Source of the DNA: Alphaproteobacteria bacterium
GTDB lineage: Bacteria > Pseudomonadota > Alphaproteobacteria > Kiloniellales > DSM-21159
Assembly (NCBI GenBank): GCA_030433005.1
Contig: JAUILQ010000010.1
Span: 1 to 64,000 of the forward strand
Length of the DNA stretch: 64,000 nt
Direction of reading: 5' to 3'
Below are positions 15,127 through 26,541 of the stretch, piece by piece (the first letter of the stretch is position 1; each line of letters starts with the position of its first letter). A program made the translations under genes and the position numbers. The notes below the pieces were generated by a model. The model saw only the letters and a list, made by a program, of their open reading frames with translations. It ran no database searches and was not told the DNA's origin.

Positions 15127-15885
15127 ATGGGTCAGCTGGACGGCAAGGTTGCGGTGGTCACCGGCGGCGGGCGCGGCATCGGCGCGGCGATCGCCGAGGC
15201 GCTGGCGGCGGACGGCGCGAGCGTCGTGGTCGCGGCGCGCACGCTCTCGGCCTGCGAGGCGGTGGCGCAAGGCATCCGCGAGGCCGGCGGCAAGGCCCAG
15301 GCGGTCGGCTGCGACGTCAGCGACCCGGCCTCGGTCGCGGCCCTGGTCGAGGAGACGCGCAAGGCCTTCGGGCCGGTCGACATCCTGGTCAACAACGCCG
15401 GCGTCATCCAGCCGATCGGCGATCTCGCCGACTGCGACGCCGAGGCCTGGCTCGACAACCTGCGGATCAACCTGGGCGGCGCCTTCCTGGCCGCGCGCGC
15501 CGTGCTGCCCGCCATGGTCGAGCGCGGCGGCGGCACCATCGTCAACATCTCCTCGGGCGCCGCGCACCGCGCGCTCGAGGGCTGGAGCGCCTACTGCGCC
15601 GGCAAGGCGGGCCTGGCCATGATGACCAGCTCGCTGCAGCTGGAGTACGGCGGCCGGGGCGTGCGCGTCTTCGGCTTCGGCCCCGGCACGGTCGACACGG
15701 AGATGCAGGTCCAGATCCGCGCCAGCGGCATCAACCAGGTCAGCCGCATCCCGCGCGAGGAGCTCGCCAAGGTCGAGCGGCCGGCGCGCGTCGTCGCCTG
15801 GCTGTGCCGGCCCGAGGCCGACGACCTGGCCGGCCAGGAGCTCTCGATCCGCGACGCCGAGCTCTGCCAGCGGGCGGGGCTGTAG
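15127..15885 (+). CDS. SDR-family oxidoreductase
   Basis: 252 residues, a classical short-chain dehydrogenase. The cofactor motif is TGGGRGIG (about 12-19), followed by NNAG near 90, the catalytic Ser in ISSGAAH and Tyr-x-x-x-Lys in YCAGK (about 155-159). The substrate cannot be told; the C-terminus lacks the usual long substrate loop. ATG 15127 follows an A/G-rich leader with GGAAAGAGG. The next gene, acylphosphatase, begins four bases after the stop, so the two are probably cotranscribed. Confidence 0.9.
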   Translation: MGQLDGKVAVVTGGGRGIGAAIAEALAADGASVVVAARTLSACEAVAQGIREAGGKAQAVGCDVSDPASVAALVEETRKAFGPVDILVNNAGVIQPIGDLADCDAEAWLDNLRINLGGAFLAARAVLPAMVERGGGTIVNISSGAAHRALEGWSAYCAGKAGLAMMTSSLQLEYGGRGVRVFGFGPGTVDTEMQVQIRASGINQVSRIPREELAKVERPARVVAWLCRPEADDLAGQELSIRDAELCQRAGL

Positions 15886-15889
15886 CGCG

Positions 15890-16177
15890 GTGGCGGGACG
15901 CGAGCGGCAGGTCCTGGCGCGCATCCACGGCCGGGTCCAGGGCGTCTGGTTCCGCGCCTGGACCGTGCAGGAGGCCGGCCGCCTGGGTCTCGACGGCTGG
16001 GTGCGCAACCGCCGCGACGGCAGCGTCGAGGCGCTGTTCGCCGGCGACGCCGGGCCCGTCGAGGAGATGCTGCGGCTGTGCCGCGAGGGCCCGAGCCACG
16101 CCGAGGTCACGGCCGTCGAGACCGCCGACTGGTCCGAGCCGGTGCCGCCCGGCTTCGAGCAGAAGCCGAGCCTCTAG
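15890..16177 (+). CDS. acyP: Acylphosphatase
   Basis: 95 residues, the normal length. It hydrolyses carboxyl-phosphate bonds of acyl phosphates. The signature [12 protein letters not shown] carries the phosphate-binding Arg22, and [12 protein letters not shown] carries the catalytic Asn40. Translation starts at GTG 15890, four bases after the SDR stop. It belongs to a tight same-strand run SDR, acylphosphatase, Nudix, TauD-type dioxygenase, in which spacing is 0 to 14 bases. The functional link between them is not obvious. Confidence 0.93.
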   Translation: MAGRERQVLARIHGRVQGVWFRAWTVQEAGRLGLDGWVRNRRDGSVEALFAGDAGPVEEMLRLCREGPSHAEVTAVETADWSEPVPPGFEQKPSL

Positions 16178-16191
16178 GAGAAGACTGCCCG

Positions 16192-16644
16192 ATGATCGAT
16201 TTCGACGAACCGCTCCCGGACCGCGAGTACAGCTACCGCCCCGGCTCCTACGCCATCGCCTTCCGCCCCGGCAGCGGCCTGCTGCTGGTCGAGACCAAGG
16301 AGGGCTGGGAGATCCCCGGCGGCGGCGTCGAGCCGGGTGAGACCGCCGAGGAGGCCCTGGCCCGCGAGCTGCTGGAGGAGACCGGCTTCCGGGTCACCGA
16401 GGCGCGGCCCTTCGTCTGCGTGCGCCAGTGGAAGACCGAGCCGGCCGAGGGCAAGTTCTACCACAAGCACGCGACCTTCTACGACGTGGCGCTGGAGGAT
16501 ACAGGCAATCCGCCCAGCGAGGCGGGCCACCGGCCGTTCTGGGGCTCGCCGGCCGAGGCCGCGGGCCGCATGGCCGAAAGCAGCCAGGAGTGGATCCTGG
16601 GCCTCGTGATCGAGCGGCTGCTCGACAAGCTGCGGGCGGCCTAG
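16192..16644 (+). CDS. Nudix hydrolase
   Basis: 150 residues. The full Nudix box is present: GGGVEPGETAEEALARELLE followed by ETGF (about residues 43-66), with the metal-binding R-E-L-L-E-E-T core. The substrate is a nucleoside diphosphate derivative of unknown kind. ATG 16192 has AGGAGAAG nearby upstream. The stop is directly followed by the ATG of the dioxygenase gene with no gap. Confidence 0.92.
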   Translation: MIDFDEPLPDREYSYRPGSYAIAFRPGSGLLLVETKEGWEIPGGGVEPGETAEEALARELLEETGFRVTEARPFVCVRQWKTEPAEGKFYHKHATFYDVALEDTGNPPSEAGHRPFWGSPAEAAGRMAESSQEWILGLVIERLLDKLRAA

Positions 16645-17496
16645 ATGGACTTGGCGCTGGAGCCCGTGACGCTGCGGCTCGGCGCGCGGCTGACCGGGCT
16701 CGACCTCTCGCAGCCGCTCGCCGAGGAGCTCGCCGGCGCGCTGCGCGCCGCCCTGGCCGAGCGGCTGGTGCTGTTCCTGCCCGGCCAGTTCCTGGACATG
16801 GCGGCGTTGAAGCGCGCCACCGAGGCCTTCGGGCCGGTGACCCGCGTGCCCTACGTCGAGCCCTCGCCCGAGGACCCCGATGTCGTCGCCGTGCTCAAGG
16901 AGGCCGACGAGGCCGGCATCGCGACCTTCGGCGGCGACTGGCATTCCGACTTCTCCTTCCTGGAGCGGCCGCCCGGCGGCTCGCTGCTGCAGGCGGTCGA
17001 GCTGCCGCCGGTCGGCGGCGACACGCTCTGGGCCGACCAGGTGACGGCCTGGGAGACCCTGCCCGAGGATCTCAAGACCGAGCTGGCGGGCAGCCGCGCC
17101 ATCCACACCGGTGCGCCCTACGGCGCCGCGCGGCGGCCGGGCGGCAAGCTCAGCCGCTCGATCCGGATCAGCCGCGGCGACCCCGAGGCCGACCGCGAGC
17201 GCGCCCACCCGGCGGTGCGCCGCCATCCCTGGAGCGGGCGGGCGGCGCTCTTCGTCAACCCGATCTACACGACCCGGCTCGACGGCCTGTCCGAGGAGGA
17301 GAGCGCGCCGATCCTGGCGCGCGTCTACGCCCACATGACCCGGCCGGAGTTCTGCTGCCGGCACCGCTGGCGGCCCGGCGACCTGGCGATCTGGGACAAC
17401 CGCGCGACCCTGCACTTCGCGGTCAACGACTACGACGGCCACCGCCGCCTGCTCTGGCGCACGACCTTCGCGGGCGAAGCGCCGATGGCGGCCTAG
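16645..17496 (+). CDS. TauD/TfdA-type 2-oxoglutarate dioxygenase
   Basis: 283 residues, a typical length. The iron ligands are visible as His100-Ser-Asp102 in GGDWHSDFSF and a distal His near 257 in ATLHFAVNDY; the 2-oxoglutarate-binding Arg follows in LLWRTTF. Relatives oxidise taurine, alkyl sulfates, herbicides or carnitine precursors, so the substrate is open. The gene abuts the Nudix gene and ends convergently with the phytochelatin-synthase-like gene; the two stop codons overlap by two bases. Confidence 0.9.
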   Translation: MDLALEPVTLRLGARLTGLDLSQPLAEELAGALRAALAERLVLFLPGQFLDMAALKRATEAFGPVTRVPYVEPSPEDPDVVAVLKEADEAGIATFGGDWHSDFSFLERPPGGSLLQAVELPPVGGDTLWADQVTAWETLPEDLKTELAGSRAIHTGAPYGAARRPGGKLSRSIRISRGDPEADRERAHPAVRRHPWSGRAALFVNPIYTTRLDGLSEEESAPILARVYAHMTRPEFCCRHRWRPGDLAIWDNRATLHFAVNDYDGHRRLLWRTTFAGEAPMAA

Positions 17497-18275
17497 GAGC
17501 GGACCCGCTTCAGGCGCACCAGCCCGCCGGTCTGGCCGGCGAGCACGCCCTGGTCGGCCGGGGCCGGCCGCAGCATCGCCTGGAGCAGCCTGTCGGCGCC
17601 GGACCAGTAGGGCAGGTACCACTCGCGGTCGACGTCGAGCAGCAGCACGCGTCCCGTCCCGGCGTCGTAGGCGCCGACCGGCGAGACGTGCGGGCCGTCC
17701 CAGTCGCCGGTCAGGACGCCCTGGTTGAAGTAGACCAGCAGGAAGTCCTCGGCCGAGGACTCGTTCTCGGCCAGCAGCGCCTGCAGCTTCGCCAGCTCTT
17801 CCGGCGTGTCGGCGACCGGCCTCGCCACCTCGATCGCGTAGCCCTCCAGCCCGTAGGCCCTGAGCGAGGCCTCGAGGTAGGCGGCGAGGTCGTCGAAGAA
17901 GATGCCGTCGCCGCCCTCGGCGACCTTGGCCTCGAACACCGGGTCGGCAGTCGCCTCGAGCAGGGCCGCCTGGGTCACGATCGGCTCCTCTGCTTCGGCG
18001 GGCAGGCCGCGGAAGGCGTTGAGCACCGTGACGATCGAGGCGAGGGCGCAGGCGCTGGTCGTCTGCTGCGGCACGTAGAAGCCGCTGAGGGCCCAGTAGT
18101 CCGGCGCCGGGTGGCTGCGCAGGTAGTCCGGCGCCTGGGTGAGGGGGATCGCGTCCGGGCCGAACTTCGGCCTGGCCGGCGCCTGGCTGTCGGCCAGGCA
18201 GGCCGGCGGGACCGCGAGCACGAAACCAACGACCAGCGCGAGGGCGCCGAACGCCGCCCGCAACGACCGCCGCAT
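17493..18275 (-). CDS. Phytochelatin synthase-like protein, exported
   Basis: 260 residues with a signal peptide (about 1-29, ending CLADS). The papain-like catalytic residues of the phytochelatin synthase family are visible: Cys76 in QQTTSACALASIVTVLNA, a His in GPHVSPVGAYD, and an Asp in LLLDVDREWY. Bacterial short forms mainly cleave glutathione to gamma-Glu-Cys and may be periplasmic. GGAG eight bases upstream supports ATG 18275. It is divergent from an ArsR-type regulator gene, hinting at metal(loid)-linked expression; that link is inferred. Confidence 0.85.
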   Translation of the reverse strand: MRRSLRAAFGALALVVGFVLAVPPACLADSQAPARPKFGPDAIPLTQAPDYLRSHPAPDYWALSGFYVPQQTTSACALASIVTVLNAFRGLPAEAEEPIVTQAALLEATADPVFEAKVAEGGDGIFFDDLAAYLEASLRAYGLEGYAIEVARPVADTPEELAKLQALLAENESSAEDFLLVYFNQGVLTGDWDGPHVSPVGAYDAGTGRVLLLDVDREWYLPYWSGADRLLQAMLRPAPADQGVLAGQTGGLVRLKRVRS

Positions 18276-18344
18276 GGGAGTTCTCCTGCAAGGGATGGAG
18301 CGCCGATCTTGCGCGCCGCCGTCCCGGCTCGGCAAGCGGAGGCC

Positions 18345-18380
18345 TTGACTCCCCTGTCGATAATCGATAATTCTAAAAAT
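18345..18380 (+). promoter_or_regulatory. Promoter/operator region of the ArsR-type gene
   Basis: TTGACT at 18345-18350 is followed by two GATAAT hexamers (18359-18364, 18366-18371) and ATTCTA (18370-18375). The ATG at 18381 lies about ten bases after the second hexamer and no Shine-Dalgarno is present, so the mRNA may be leaderless. ATTCTA recurs ahead of the permease gene in TTCTAGAA (18746-18753), a candidate shared operator. Confidence 0.4.
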
Positions 18381-18698
18381 ATGGAAACGAAACGCGCCGC
18401 CCGCTGCCTCGAGACGCTGGGCCATCCGACCCGGCTGGAGGCCTTCCGCCTGCTGGTCAAGGCCGGCCCCGAGGGGCTGCCGGTCGGCGAGGTCATGGCG
18501 CACCTGGAGGTGCCGGGCTCGACGCTGTCGCATCACATCGCGCTGCTGGTGCGCACCGGCCTGGTGGAGCAGCGCCGCGAGGGCCGGGTGCTGCGCTGCA
18601 TCGCCAACTTCGCCCTGATGGACGGGCTGGTCGGCTTCCTCTCCGACGAGTGCTGCAGCGGCGTCGCCGAGGCCGTCGCCACGCGCGACGCCGGCTGA
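18381..18698 (+). CDS. ArsR/SmtB-family transcriptional regulator
   Basis: 105 residues: a winged helix-turn-helix dimeric repressor of the ArsR type. The recognition region reads VPGSTLSHHIALLVRTGLVEQRREGRVLRC (about 45-75). A Cys-Cys pair near the C-terminus (ECCSG, about 94-98) and Cys74 are candidate metal(loid)- or redox-sensing residues. The next gene, 65 bases on, is an ArsP-type permease, so autoregulated control of export is likely. Start ATG 18381 is the only sensible one. Confidence 0.9.
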   Translation: METKRAARCLETLGHPTRLEAFRLLVKAGPEGLPVGEVMAHLEVPGSTLSHHIALLVRTGLVEQRREGRVLRCIANFALMDGLVGFLSDECCSGVAEAVATRDAG

Positions 18699-18763
18699 GC
18701 GAAGACGGACGAAGGGTGCATTTCTTCGCCCAATTAATTCCAAGATTCTAGAAGGATCGTGAC

Positions 18764-19822
18764 ATGGTCGAGCAGACTCTCTCCCAAGGCCGCTCCCGCT
18801 TCGCGCCGCTCGCCGACCGCCTGCGCCGGGTCGGCCGCGAGAGGGTCTGGCTGACCGCCGCCGGCATCCTGCTGGTGCTGGCCGTCGCGGTGCCGGAGCA
18901 GGCCGGGCGCAGCCTCGGGTTCACCCTGGAGGCGCTGTGGGGCATCGCGCCCTTCCTGCTGCTCTCGGTGGCCAGCGCGGCCTGGCTGAAGGCCGCCGGC
19001 GCGGACCAGCTGATCGCGCGGGTGGTCGGGCTGTCGCCGGGGCTGGCGATCCTGGCGGGCGCCGCGCTCGGCGCGCTCTCGCCCTTCTGCTCCTGCGGCG
19101 TCGTGCCGATCGTCGCCGCGCTGCTGGCGGTCGGCGTGCCGCTGCCGGCGGTCATGGCCTTCTGGATCGCCTCGCCGCTGATGGACCCGGAGATGTTCCT
19201 GCTGATGCTGCCGCTGGTCGGCCTGGAGTTCACCCTGGCCAAGACCCTGGCGGCGGTCGCCATGGGCCTGGCCGCGGGGACCGCGGTCTGGGCGCTGCAG
19301 GGCCGCGGCCTGCTGGCCGAGCCGCTCAAGGCCCAGCCCGCGGGCTGCGGCGGCTGCGGCGGCCCGAAACTGCCCAAGGGCGAGACCCGCTGGGCGTTCT
19401 GGCGCGAGGCGCCGCGCCGCGCCGCCTTCGGCGCCGAGGCGCTGTCGGCCGGCGGCTTCCTGCTCAAGTGGCTGAGCCTGGCCTTCCTGCTCGAGAGCCT
19501 GATGGTCGCCTGGCTGCCGCAGGAGCTGGTCGTCGAGACGCTGGGCGGCGAGGGGCCCTGGACGATCCTGCTGGCCGGGCTGGTCGGCGTGCCGGCCTAT
19601 CTCAACGGCTACGCCGCCGTGCCGCTGATCGACCGGCTGCTGAGCGACGGCATGGCGCCGGGGGCGGCGCTGACCTTCCTGCTCGCCGGGGGCGCCAGCT
19701 CGATCCCCGCGGCGATGGCGGTCTGGGCGCTGGTGCGCAGGCCGGTCTTCGCGCTCTACCTGGGCCTGGCGCTGGCCGGCAGCGTGGCGGCGGGCCTGGT
19801 GTTCCAGGCGGTGGCGGGGTAG
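18764..19822 (+). CDS. Permease of the ArsP/DUF318 family
   Basis: 352 residues with about eight to ten transmembrane helices in two halves, each with the family motif: SPFCSCGVVPIVAALLA (about 105-121) in the first half and GVPAYLNGYAAVPLID in the second. A Cys-rich cytoplasmic loop, GCGGCGG (about 195), divides them. ArsP members export trivalent organoarsenicals; the family also includes permeases of unknown cargo. AAGGA eight bases before ATG 18764 supports the start. It is likely controlled by the ArsR-type gene just upstream. Confidence 0.88.
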   Translation: MVEQTLSQGRSRFAPLADRLRRVGRERVWLTAAGILLVLAVAVPEQAGRSLGFTLEALWGIAPFLLLSVASAAWLKAAGADQLIARVVGLSPGLAILAGAALGALSPFCSCGVVPIVAALLAVGVPLPAVMAFWIASPLMDPEMFLLMLPLVGLEFTLAKTLAAVAMGLAAGTAVWALQGRGLLAEPLKAQPAGCGGCGGPKLPKGETRWAFWREAPRRAAFGAEALSAGGFLLKWLSLAFLLESLMVAWLPQELVVETLGGEGPWTILLAGLVGVPAYLNGYAAVPLIDRLLSDGMAPGAALTFLLAGGASSIPAAMAVWALVRRPVFALYLGLALAGSVAAGLVFQAVAG

Positions 19823-19836
19823 CGGGGCGCTTTCTC

Positions 19837-19918
19837 CGTCATTCCCTCGAAGGCGGGGATCCAGAGCCCCCGGCTCCGAGCGTGCCGCCCTGGATCCCCG
19901 CCTCCGCGGGGATGACGG
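19837..19918. repeat. Dispersed palindromic repeat overlapping the 3' end of lipB
   Basis: Arms of the type GGCGGGGATCCAG / CTGGATCCCCGCC lie within 19851-19913, with outer CCGTCAT / ATGACGG at the borders. The same repeat type recurs at 40480-40564. The stretch is translated as the C-terminal tail of LipB. Confidence 0.75.
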
Positions 19919-20600
19919 GGAGGGGCTCCCCGAAGACCTCGGCGAAGCTGGCCCTGAGGGCGACGTCGAGGTCGGCGAGCGTCGCCGGGATGCCGAGCTC
20001 GACCAGCGAGGTGACGCCGTGCCCGCGGATGCCGCAGGGCACGATGCCGGCGAAGTGCGAGAGGTCGGGCTCGACGTTGATCGCGACGCCGTGGAACGAG
20101 ACCCAGCGGCGCAGGCGCACGCCGATCGCCGCGATCTTGTCCTCGCGGCCGCGCTCGCCGGTGTAGGGGCCGCGGTCGACCCAGATGCCGACCCGGCCCG
20201 CCCGGCGCTCGCCGACGACGTTGAAGCGGGCCAGCGCGCGGATCACCCACTCCTCGAGGTCGCGCACGTAGGCGCGCACGTCGGGATTGCGCCGCTTCAG
20301 GTCGAGCAGCACGTAGGCGACCCGCTGGCCGGGGCCGTGGTAGGTGAACTCGCCGCCGCGCCCGCTGCGGTAGACCGGAAAGCGCGGGTCCAGCAGGTCG
20401 GCGTCCTCGGCGCTGGTGCCGGCGGTGTAGATCGGCGGGTGCTCGAGCAGCCAGACCAGCTCCGGCGCGGTGCCGGCGCGGATCGCCGCGACCCGCTGCT
20501 CCATCGCCGCGACCGCCTCGGGGTAGCCGAGCGGCCGTGGCTCGACGCGCCACTCGGGCCCGCCGCCGGCCGCCGCCGAACGCTCCTCCAGCATGCTCAT
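19839..20600 (-). CDS. lipB: Octanoyl-[acyl carrier protein]:protein octanoyltransferase
   Basis: 253 residues. It transfers octanoate from acyl carrier protein to lipoate-dependent enzymes. Visible motifs are [34 protein letters not shown], and the catalytic pair Lys in [12 protein letters not shown] and Cys in [14 protein letters not shown]. The last 25 or so residues ([17 protein letters not shown] onward) are encoded by a dispersed palindromic repeat and exceed the normal family end, so the original stop seems to have been replaced. The catalytic core is intact, so it should still be active. Confidence 0.95.
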   Translation of the reverse strand: MSMLEERSAAAGGGPEWRVEPRPLGYPEAVAAMEQRVAAIRAGTAPELVWLLEHPPIYTAGTSAEDADLLDPRFPVYRSGRGGEFTYHGPGQRVAYVLLDLKRRNPDVRAYVRDLEEWVIRALARFNVVGERRAGRVGIWVDRGPYTGERGREDKIAAIGVRLRRWVSFHGVAINVEPDLSHFAGIVPCGIRGHGVTSLVELGIPATLADLDVALRASFAEVFGEPLPVIPAEAGIQGGTLGAGGSGSPPSRE

Positions 20601-20746
20601 GGCGACTGTCTAGCAGGCCGGGCCGCCCCTTGTCTTCGCCGGCCGTTCCAGTACCTTGCCCCCTCGACGGCCCGCGGCGGCGCGCCCGGGCCGAGGACAG
20701 CCACCAGAACCACCGACACCAGGACTTGAGGGAAGGGGAAGGGCCG

Positions 20747-23044
<2,298 letters not shown>

Positions 23045-23049
23045 GCGGC

Positions 23050-24438
23050 GTGGCCGAGGTCCAGACCGACCGGCCGCCCGAGACGCCTGCCGACGAGGTC
23101 GGCCTGGCCGACGAGACGGTGCGCGCCGTCGAGGCCGCGCTCGACGCCGGCCGGGTCGAGGAGGTCGAGGATCTCGTCGACGAGCTGCATCCGGCCGACC
23201 TCGCCGACCTGCTGGAGAGCGTGACCCGCGAGGATCGGGCGACGCTGCTCGACATCATCGGCTCGACCCTCGACCCGGAGGTGCTGACCTACCTCGACTC
23301 GGCGCTGCGCGACGAGGTCGCCGAGAAGCTGGGCGCCAAGGAGACCGCCGCGATCCTCAAGCGGCTGGAGTCCGACGACGCGCTCGAGTTCTTCGAGGAC
23401 CTCTCCGAGGAGCTGCGCGTCCAGATCCTGGCGCGCGTGCCGGTGACCATCCGGCGGCTGCTGCAGGAGGGCCTGGAGTACCCGGAGGACTCGGCCGGCC
23501 GCCTGATGCAGCGCGAGGTCGTCGTGGTGCCGGCGATCTGGAGCGTTGGCGAGACCATCGACTACATGCGGCAGCACAAGAAGCAGATGCCGCAGGACTT
23601 CTACGACCTCTACGTCGTCGACCCGCGCTACAAGCCGATCGGCAAGCTGCCGCTCAGCCGCGTGCTGCGCAACAAGCGGCCGGTCAAGATCGTCGACGTC
23701 ATGCAGGAGGAGCTGCACCCGGTCCCGGTGACCATGGACCAGGAGGAGATCGCCTACCTGTTCAAGCAGTACTCGCTGATCTCCTCGCCGGTCGTCGACC
23801 CGGCCGGCCGGCTGGTCGGCGTGATCACGGTCGACGACATCGTCCACGTCGTCGAGGAGGAGGCCGAGGACGACCTGCTGAAGATGGGCGGCGTCTCGGA
23901 GACCGACCTCTACTCGGCGGTGCTGCAGACCACGCGCTCGCGCTTCACCTGGCTGGTCGTCAACCTCGGCACGGCGGTCGTCGCCTCGCTGGTCATCGGC
24001 CTGTTCGAGGCGACGATCTCGCAGATCGTGGCGCTCGCTGTGCTGATGCCGATCGTCGCCTCGATGGGCGGCAACGCCGGCACCCAGACGGTAACCGTCG
24101 CGGTGCGCGCGCTGGCGCTCAAGGAGCTGAGCGGCAAGGGCACGCGCCGCTTCGTCTGGAAGGAGGTCATGGTCGGCCTGGTCAACGGCATCCTCTTCGC
24201 CGTGCTGGTCGGCGCCGTCACCTGGGCCTGGTTCCAGCAGCCGCTGCTCGGCGCCGTCATCGCCATCGCGATGATCGTCAACATGCTCTCGGCCGGCCTG
24301 TTCGGCACCCTGATCCCGATCGGCCTGGAGAAGCTGAAGATCGACCCGGCCGTCGCCTCCAGCGTGTTCCTGACCACGGTCACCGACGTCGTCGGCTTCT
24401 TCGCCTTCCTGGGCCTGGCGGCGCTGGTGCTGTTCTGA
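23050..24438 (+). CDS. mgtE: Magnesium transporter MgtE
   Basis: 462 residues. An N-terminal helical domain (about 20-145) precedes a pair of CBS domains (about 150-270), with LISSPVVDPAGRLVGVITVDD clearly CBS-like, then five transmembrane helices (about 300-462). The pore-region signature MPIVASMGGNAGTQTVTV is intact. MgtE channels are gated by cytosolic magnesium through the N and CBS domains. Translation starts at GTG 23050, six bases after maeB, suggesting cotranscription. Confidence 0.96.
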   Translation: MAEVQTDRPPETPADEVGLADETVRAVEAALDAGRVEEVEDLVDELHPADLADLLESVTREDRATLLDIIGSTLDPEVLTYLDSALRDEVAEKLGAKETAAILKRLESDDALEFFEDLSEELRVQILARVPVTIRRLLQEGLEYPEDSAGRLMQREVVVVPAIWSVGETIDYMRQHKKQMPQDFYDLYVVDPRYKPIGKLPLSRVLRNKRPVKIVDVMQEELHPVPVTMDQEEIAYLFKQYSLISSPVVDPAGRLVGVITVDDIVHVVEEEAEDDLLKMGGVSETDLYSAVLQTTRSRFTWLVVNLGTAVVASLVIGLFEATISQIVALAVLMPIVASMGGNAGTQTVTVAVRALALKELSGKGTRRFVWKEVMVGLVNGILFAVLVGAVTWAWFQQPLLGAVIAIAMIVNMLSAGLFGTLIPIGLEKLKIDPAVASSVFLTTVTDVVGFFAFLGLAALVLF

Positions 24439-24547
24439 GGCTTCGGCGCGTCCACGCCCCTGGCCCGTGGACTCCCGGCGCCGCGCCGCGGCATACTTTT
24501 GCCGCGCTGCGGCGACGGGGCCGGCGCGGGCCAGAAGGAGAGGGCGC

Positions 24548-25441
24548 ATGCTGAGCGAGGAACAGCTCCGGCAGTACCGCGAGGACGGCTTCGTCGTGGT
24601 CGAGGGCGCGGCCTCGGTGTGGGAGCTGACCGCGCTCAACACCGAGCTCGACGGCTGGATCGACGAGAGCCGCAGCCACCAGGAGAACTGGGGCACGACG
24701 GCCGACGGCAAGCACGTCTTCGACCTGGAGCCAGGCCATTCGGCCGAGCACCCGCGCCTGCGTCGGGTCACCAACCCGGCCGACTTCTCCGACGTCTACC
24801 GCTCGGTGCTGTTCGAGGGGCGGCTGGTCGACGCGGTCGGCGACCTGCTCGGCCCGGACCTCAAGTTCCACCACTGCAAGGTCAACATCAAGCTGCCCTC
24901 GATGGAGACCTACGTCGGCTGGCACCAGGACCATCCCTTCGAGCCGCAGACCAACGATTCCATGACCGTGGCGCTGGTCATGCTCGACGACATGACGCTG
25001 GAGAACGGCGCCCTGCGGGTCGTGCCGGGCAGCCACAGGACGCACTACAGCCACTACCGCGACGAGCGCTTCGTCGGCGAGATCGACCGCGGCCTGTGGG
25101 ACGACTTCGAGGCGCGCTCGGTGCGGCTGACCGGCAAGGCCGGCGACGTCGTCTTCATGGATTCCTGGATGGTCCACGGCTCGCCGGCCAACCGCTCGCA
25201 GAGCCCGCGCCGCCTGCTGATCTGCGAGTACACGGCCGCCGACGCCTTCCCGCTGACGCCGAGCAACATCCGCTCCAAGTACCTGGGCGAGGTGATCCGC
25301 GGCCGGGCGACGCGCGTCGCCCGGCTACGCGGCGGGCCGATCGAGCTGCCGCCGCTCTACAAGGAGTCCTCGTTCTTCGAGGTCCAGGGCCAGAAGGTCG
25401 CGCGGCGCGCCGAGAGCGAGGCCGCGGCCGGCATGATGTAG
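24548..25441 (+). CDS. Phytanoyl-CoA dioxygenase (PhyH) family protein
   Basis: 297 residues, a 2-oxoglutarate/iron oxygenase. Iron ligands appear in VGWHQDHPFEP (His-x-Asp, about 122-124) and in MVHGSPANRS (distal His, about 212); the following RRLLICEYTAAD carries the likely 2-oxoglutarate-binding Arg. The substrate is unknown. ATG 24548 has AGGAGAGGG just upstream. It converges with the alpha/beta hydrolase gene, 43 bases away. It is a different subtype from the PhyH protein at 31334-32164. Confidence 0.88.
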   Translation: MLSEEQLRQYREDGFVVVEGAASVWELTALNTELDGWIDESRSHQENWGTTADGKHVFDLEPGHSAEHPRLRRVTNPADFSDVYRSVLFEGRLVDAVGDLLGPDLKFHHCKVNIKLPSMETYVGWHQDHPFEPQTNDSMTVALVMLDDMTLENGALRVVPGSHRTHYSHYRDERFVGEIDRGLWDDFEARSVRLTGKAGDVVFMDSWMVHGSPANRSQSPRRLLICEYTAADAFPLTPSNIRSKYLGEVIRGRATRVARLRGGPIELPPLYKESSFFEVQGQKVARRAESEAAAGMM

Positions 25442-25484
25442 GCCGGCGCCGGCCCGACTCGCCGGCCCCACTTGCCGGCCCGAT

Positions 25485-26528
25485 TCAGCCCTCGGCCGGC
25501 TTGCCGATGCTGCCGAAGGTGACCCGCGAGGGATCGCCGCGCAGGGCGCCGGCCCGCCCGGCCATGGCGTCGAGGAAGTCGAACAGCCGCCGGTCGGTCT
25601 CGCGGTGGAGGTCGCTGTCGCGCAGCATGTCGTAGCCCTCCCAGTCGAGGTCGCGCAGCATCACCAGCGCCTTGCGGATCGGGCCGTTGACCTCGTGGTC
25701 CCAGCGCTCCTCGACCATGCGGTTGTCGCGGGTCAGCGTCATGTGCAGGTCGGCCAGCGAGGCGAACATGTGACGCTTCTCCTGGTCCTTGCCGTCCCAC
25801 TGGTGGAAGGCGTCGAAGACCGCGAGCTCGACCTCGGCGCCGCCGCGCCGCAGGTCCTCGCAGATCTCGGCCATGCGCTCTTCCGAGACGTTGCGGTCGC
25901 GCTTGCCGATCATCGAAAGCACCGGGGCGCCGGTCGCCGTCGGATCCTCGAGGCGCGGCACGCTGCAGCCGTAGTAGGCGACGTGGCCGGCGAAGCCGAG
26001 GTCGCGGTCGGCGAGGTAGGTCCTGCGGACCTGCTCGTAGGCGGACATCAGCGTCACCATGCCGCCCCAGGAGAAGCCGATGATCGCGATCGCCCGCGGG
26101 TTGACCCGGGGATGGTCGGCGAGATAGCGCAGCGCCGCGAAGGCGTCGTAGACGAGGCTCCAGGTCGAGACCTCCAGCGCGCGCCGGCTCTCGCTCGCGT
26201 CGTCCAGGTCGCGGGCCCGGAAGCTGTCGAGCACCAGGCCGACGTAGCCGGCCTTTGCGAGCTTGTGGCCGTAGGCCATCTCGCGCTCCGGCTTGCGCCC
26301 TCCGAGGCCATGCACGACCACCACCGCAGCCCGGTTGCCGTCCTCGCCCTCGGGCAGGAACAGCGCGCCGCCCGCGGTCTGGCGGTCGCCGTTGCCGGGC
26401 CGCGGGTCGACCTCGTCGGCGGTCTGGGCATTCTGGCTCTCGAAGGTCACGTAGTGCGAGCGCGATCGCTCGCCGTCGACGATCACCTCGCTCATCGGAC
26501 CGCTCTCGTCCCGGTCGTTGGCCATCAT
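25485..26528 (-). CDS. Alpha/beta hydrolase (dienelactone hydrolase-like)
   Basis: 347 residues. The nucleophile elbow GFSWGGM (Ser near 154), an Asp in GKRDRNV and a His in DAFHQWDG form a plausible triad. A N-terminal strand/oxyanion region VVVVHGLGGRK is visible. A C-terminal helical extension of about 110 residues after the His is longer than in dienelactone hydrolase. Start is ATG 26528 or 26525; GAGGGG lies upstream. It is the last gene of a minus-strand run with GH3 and penicillin acylase (13-bp gap), so a shared pathway on acyl or amide substrates is possible. Confidence 0.82.
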   Translation of the reverse strand: MMANDRDESGPMSEVIVDGERSRSHYVTFESQNAQTADEVDPRPGNGDRQTAGGALFLPEGEDGNRAAVVVVHGLGGRKPEREMAYGHKLAKAGYVGLVLDSFRARDLDDASESRRALEVSTWSLVYDAFAALRYLADHPRVNPRAIAIIGFSWGGMVTLMSAYEQVRRTYLADRDLGFAGHVAYYGCSVPRLEDPTATGAPVLSMIGKRDRNVSEERMAEICEDLRRGGAEVELAVFDAFHQWDGKDQEKRHMFASLADLHMTLTRDNRMVEERWDHEVNGPIRKALVMLRDLDWEGYDMLRDSDLHRETDRRLFDFLDAMAGRAGALRGDPSRVTFGSIGKPAEG

Positions 26529-26541
26529 CGCGCGATACCCC

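Noticed and set aside
16174..18291. Minus-strand 705-codon frame opposite Nudix and TauD genes
   Set aside because: Shadow of genes with intact catalytic motifs on the plus strand.
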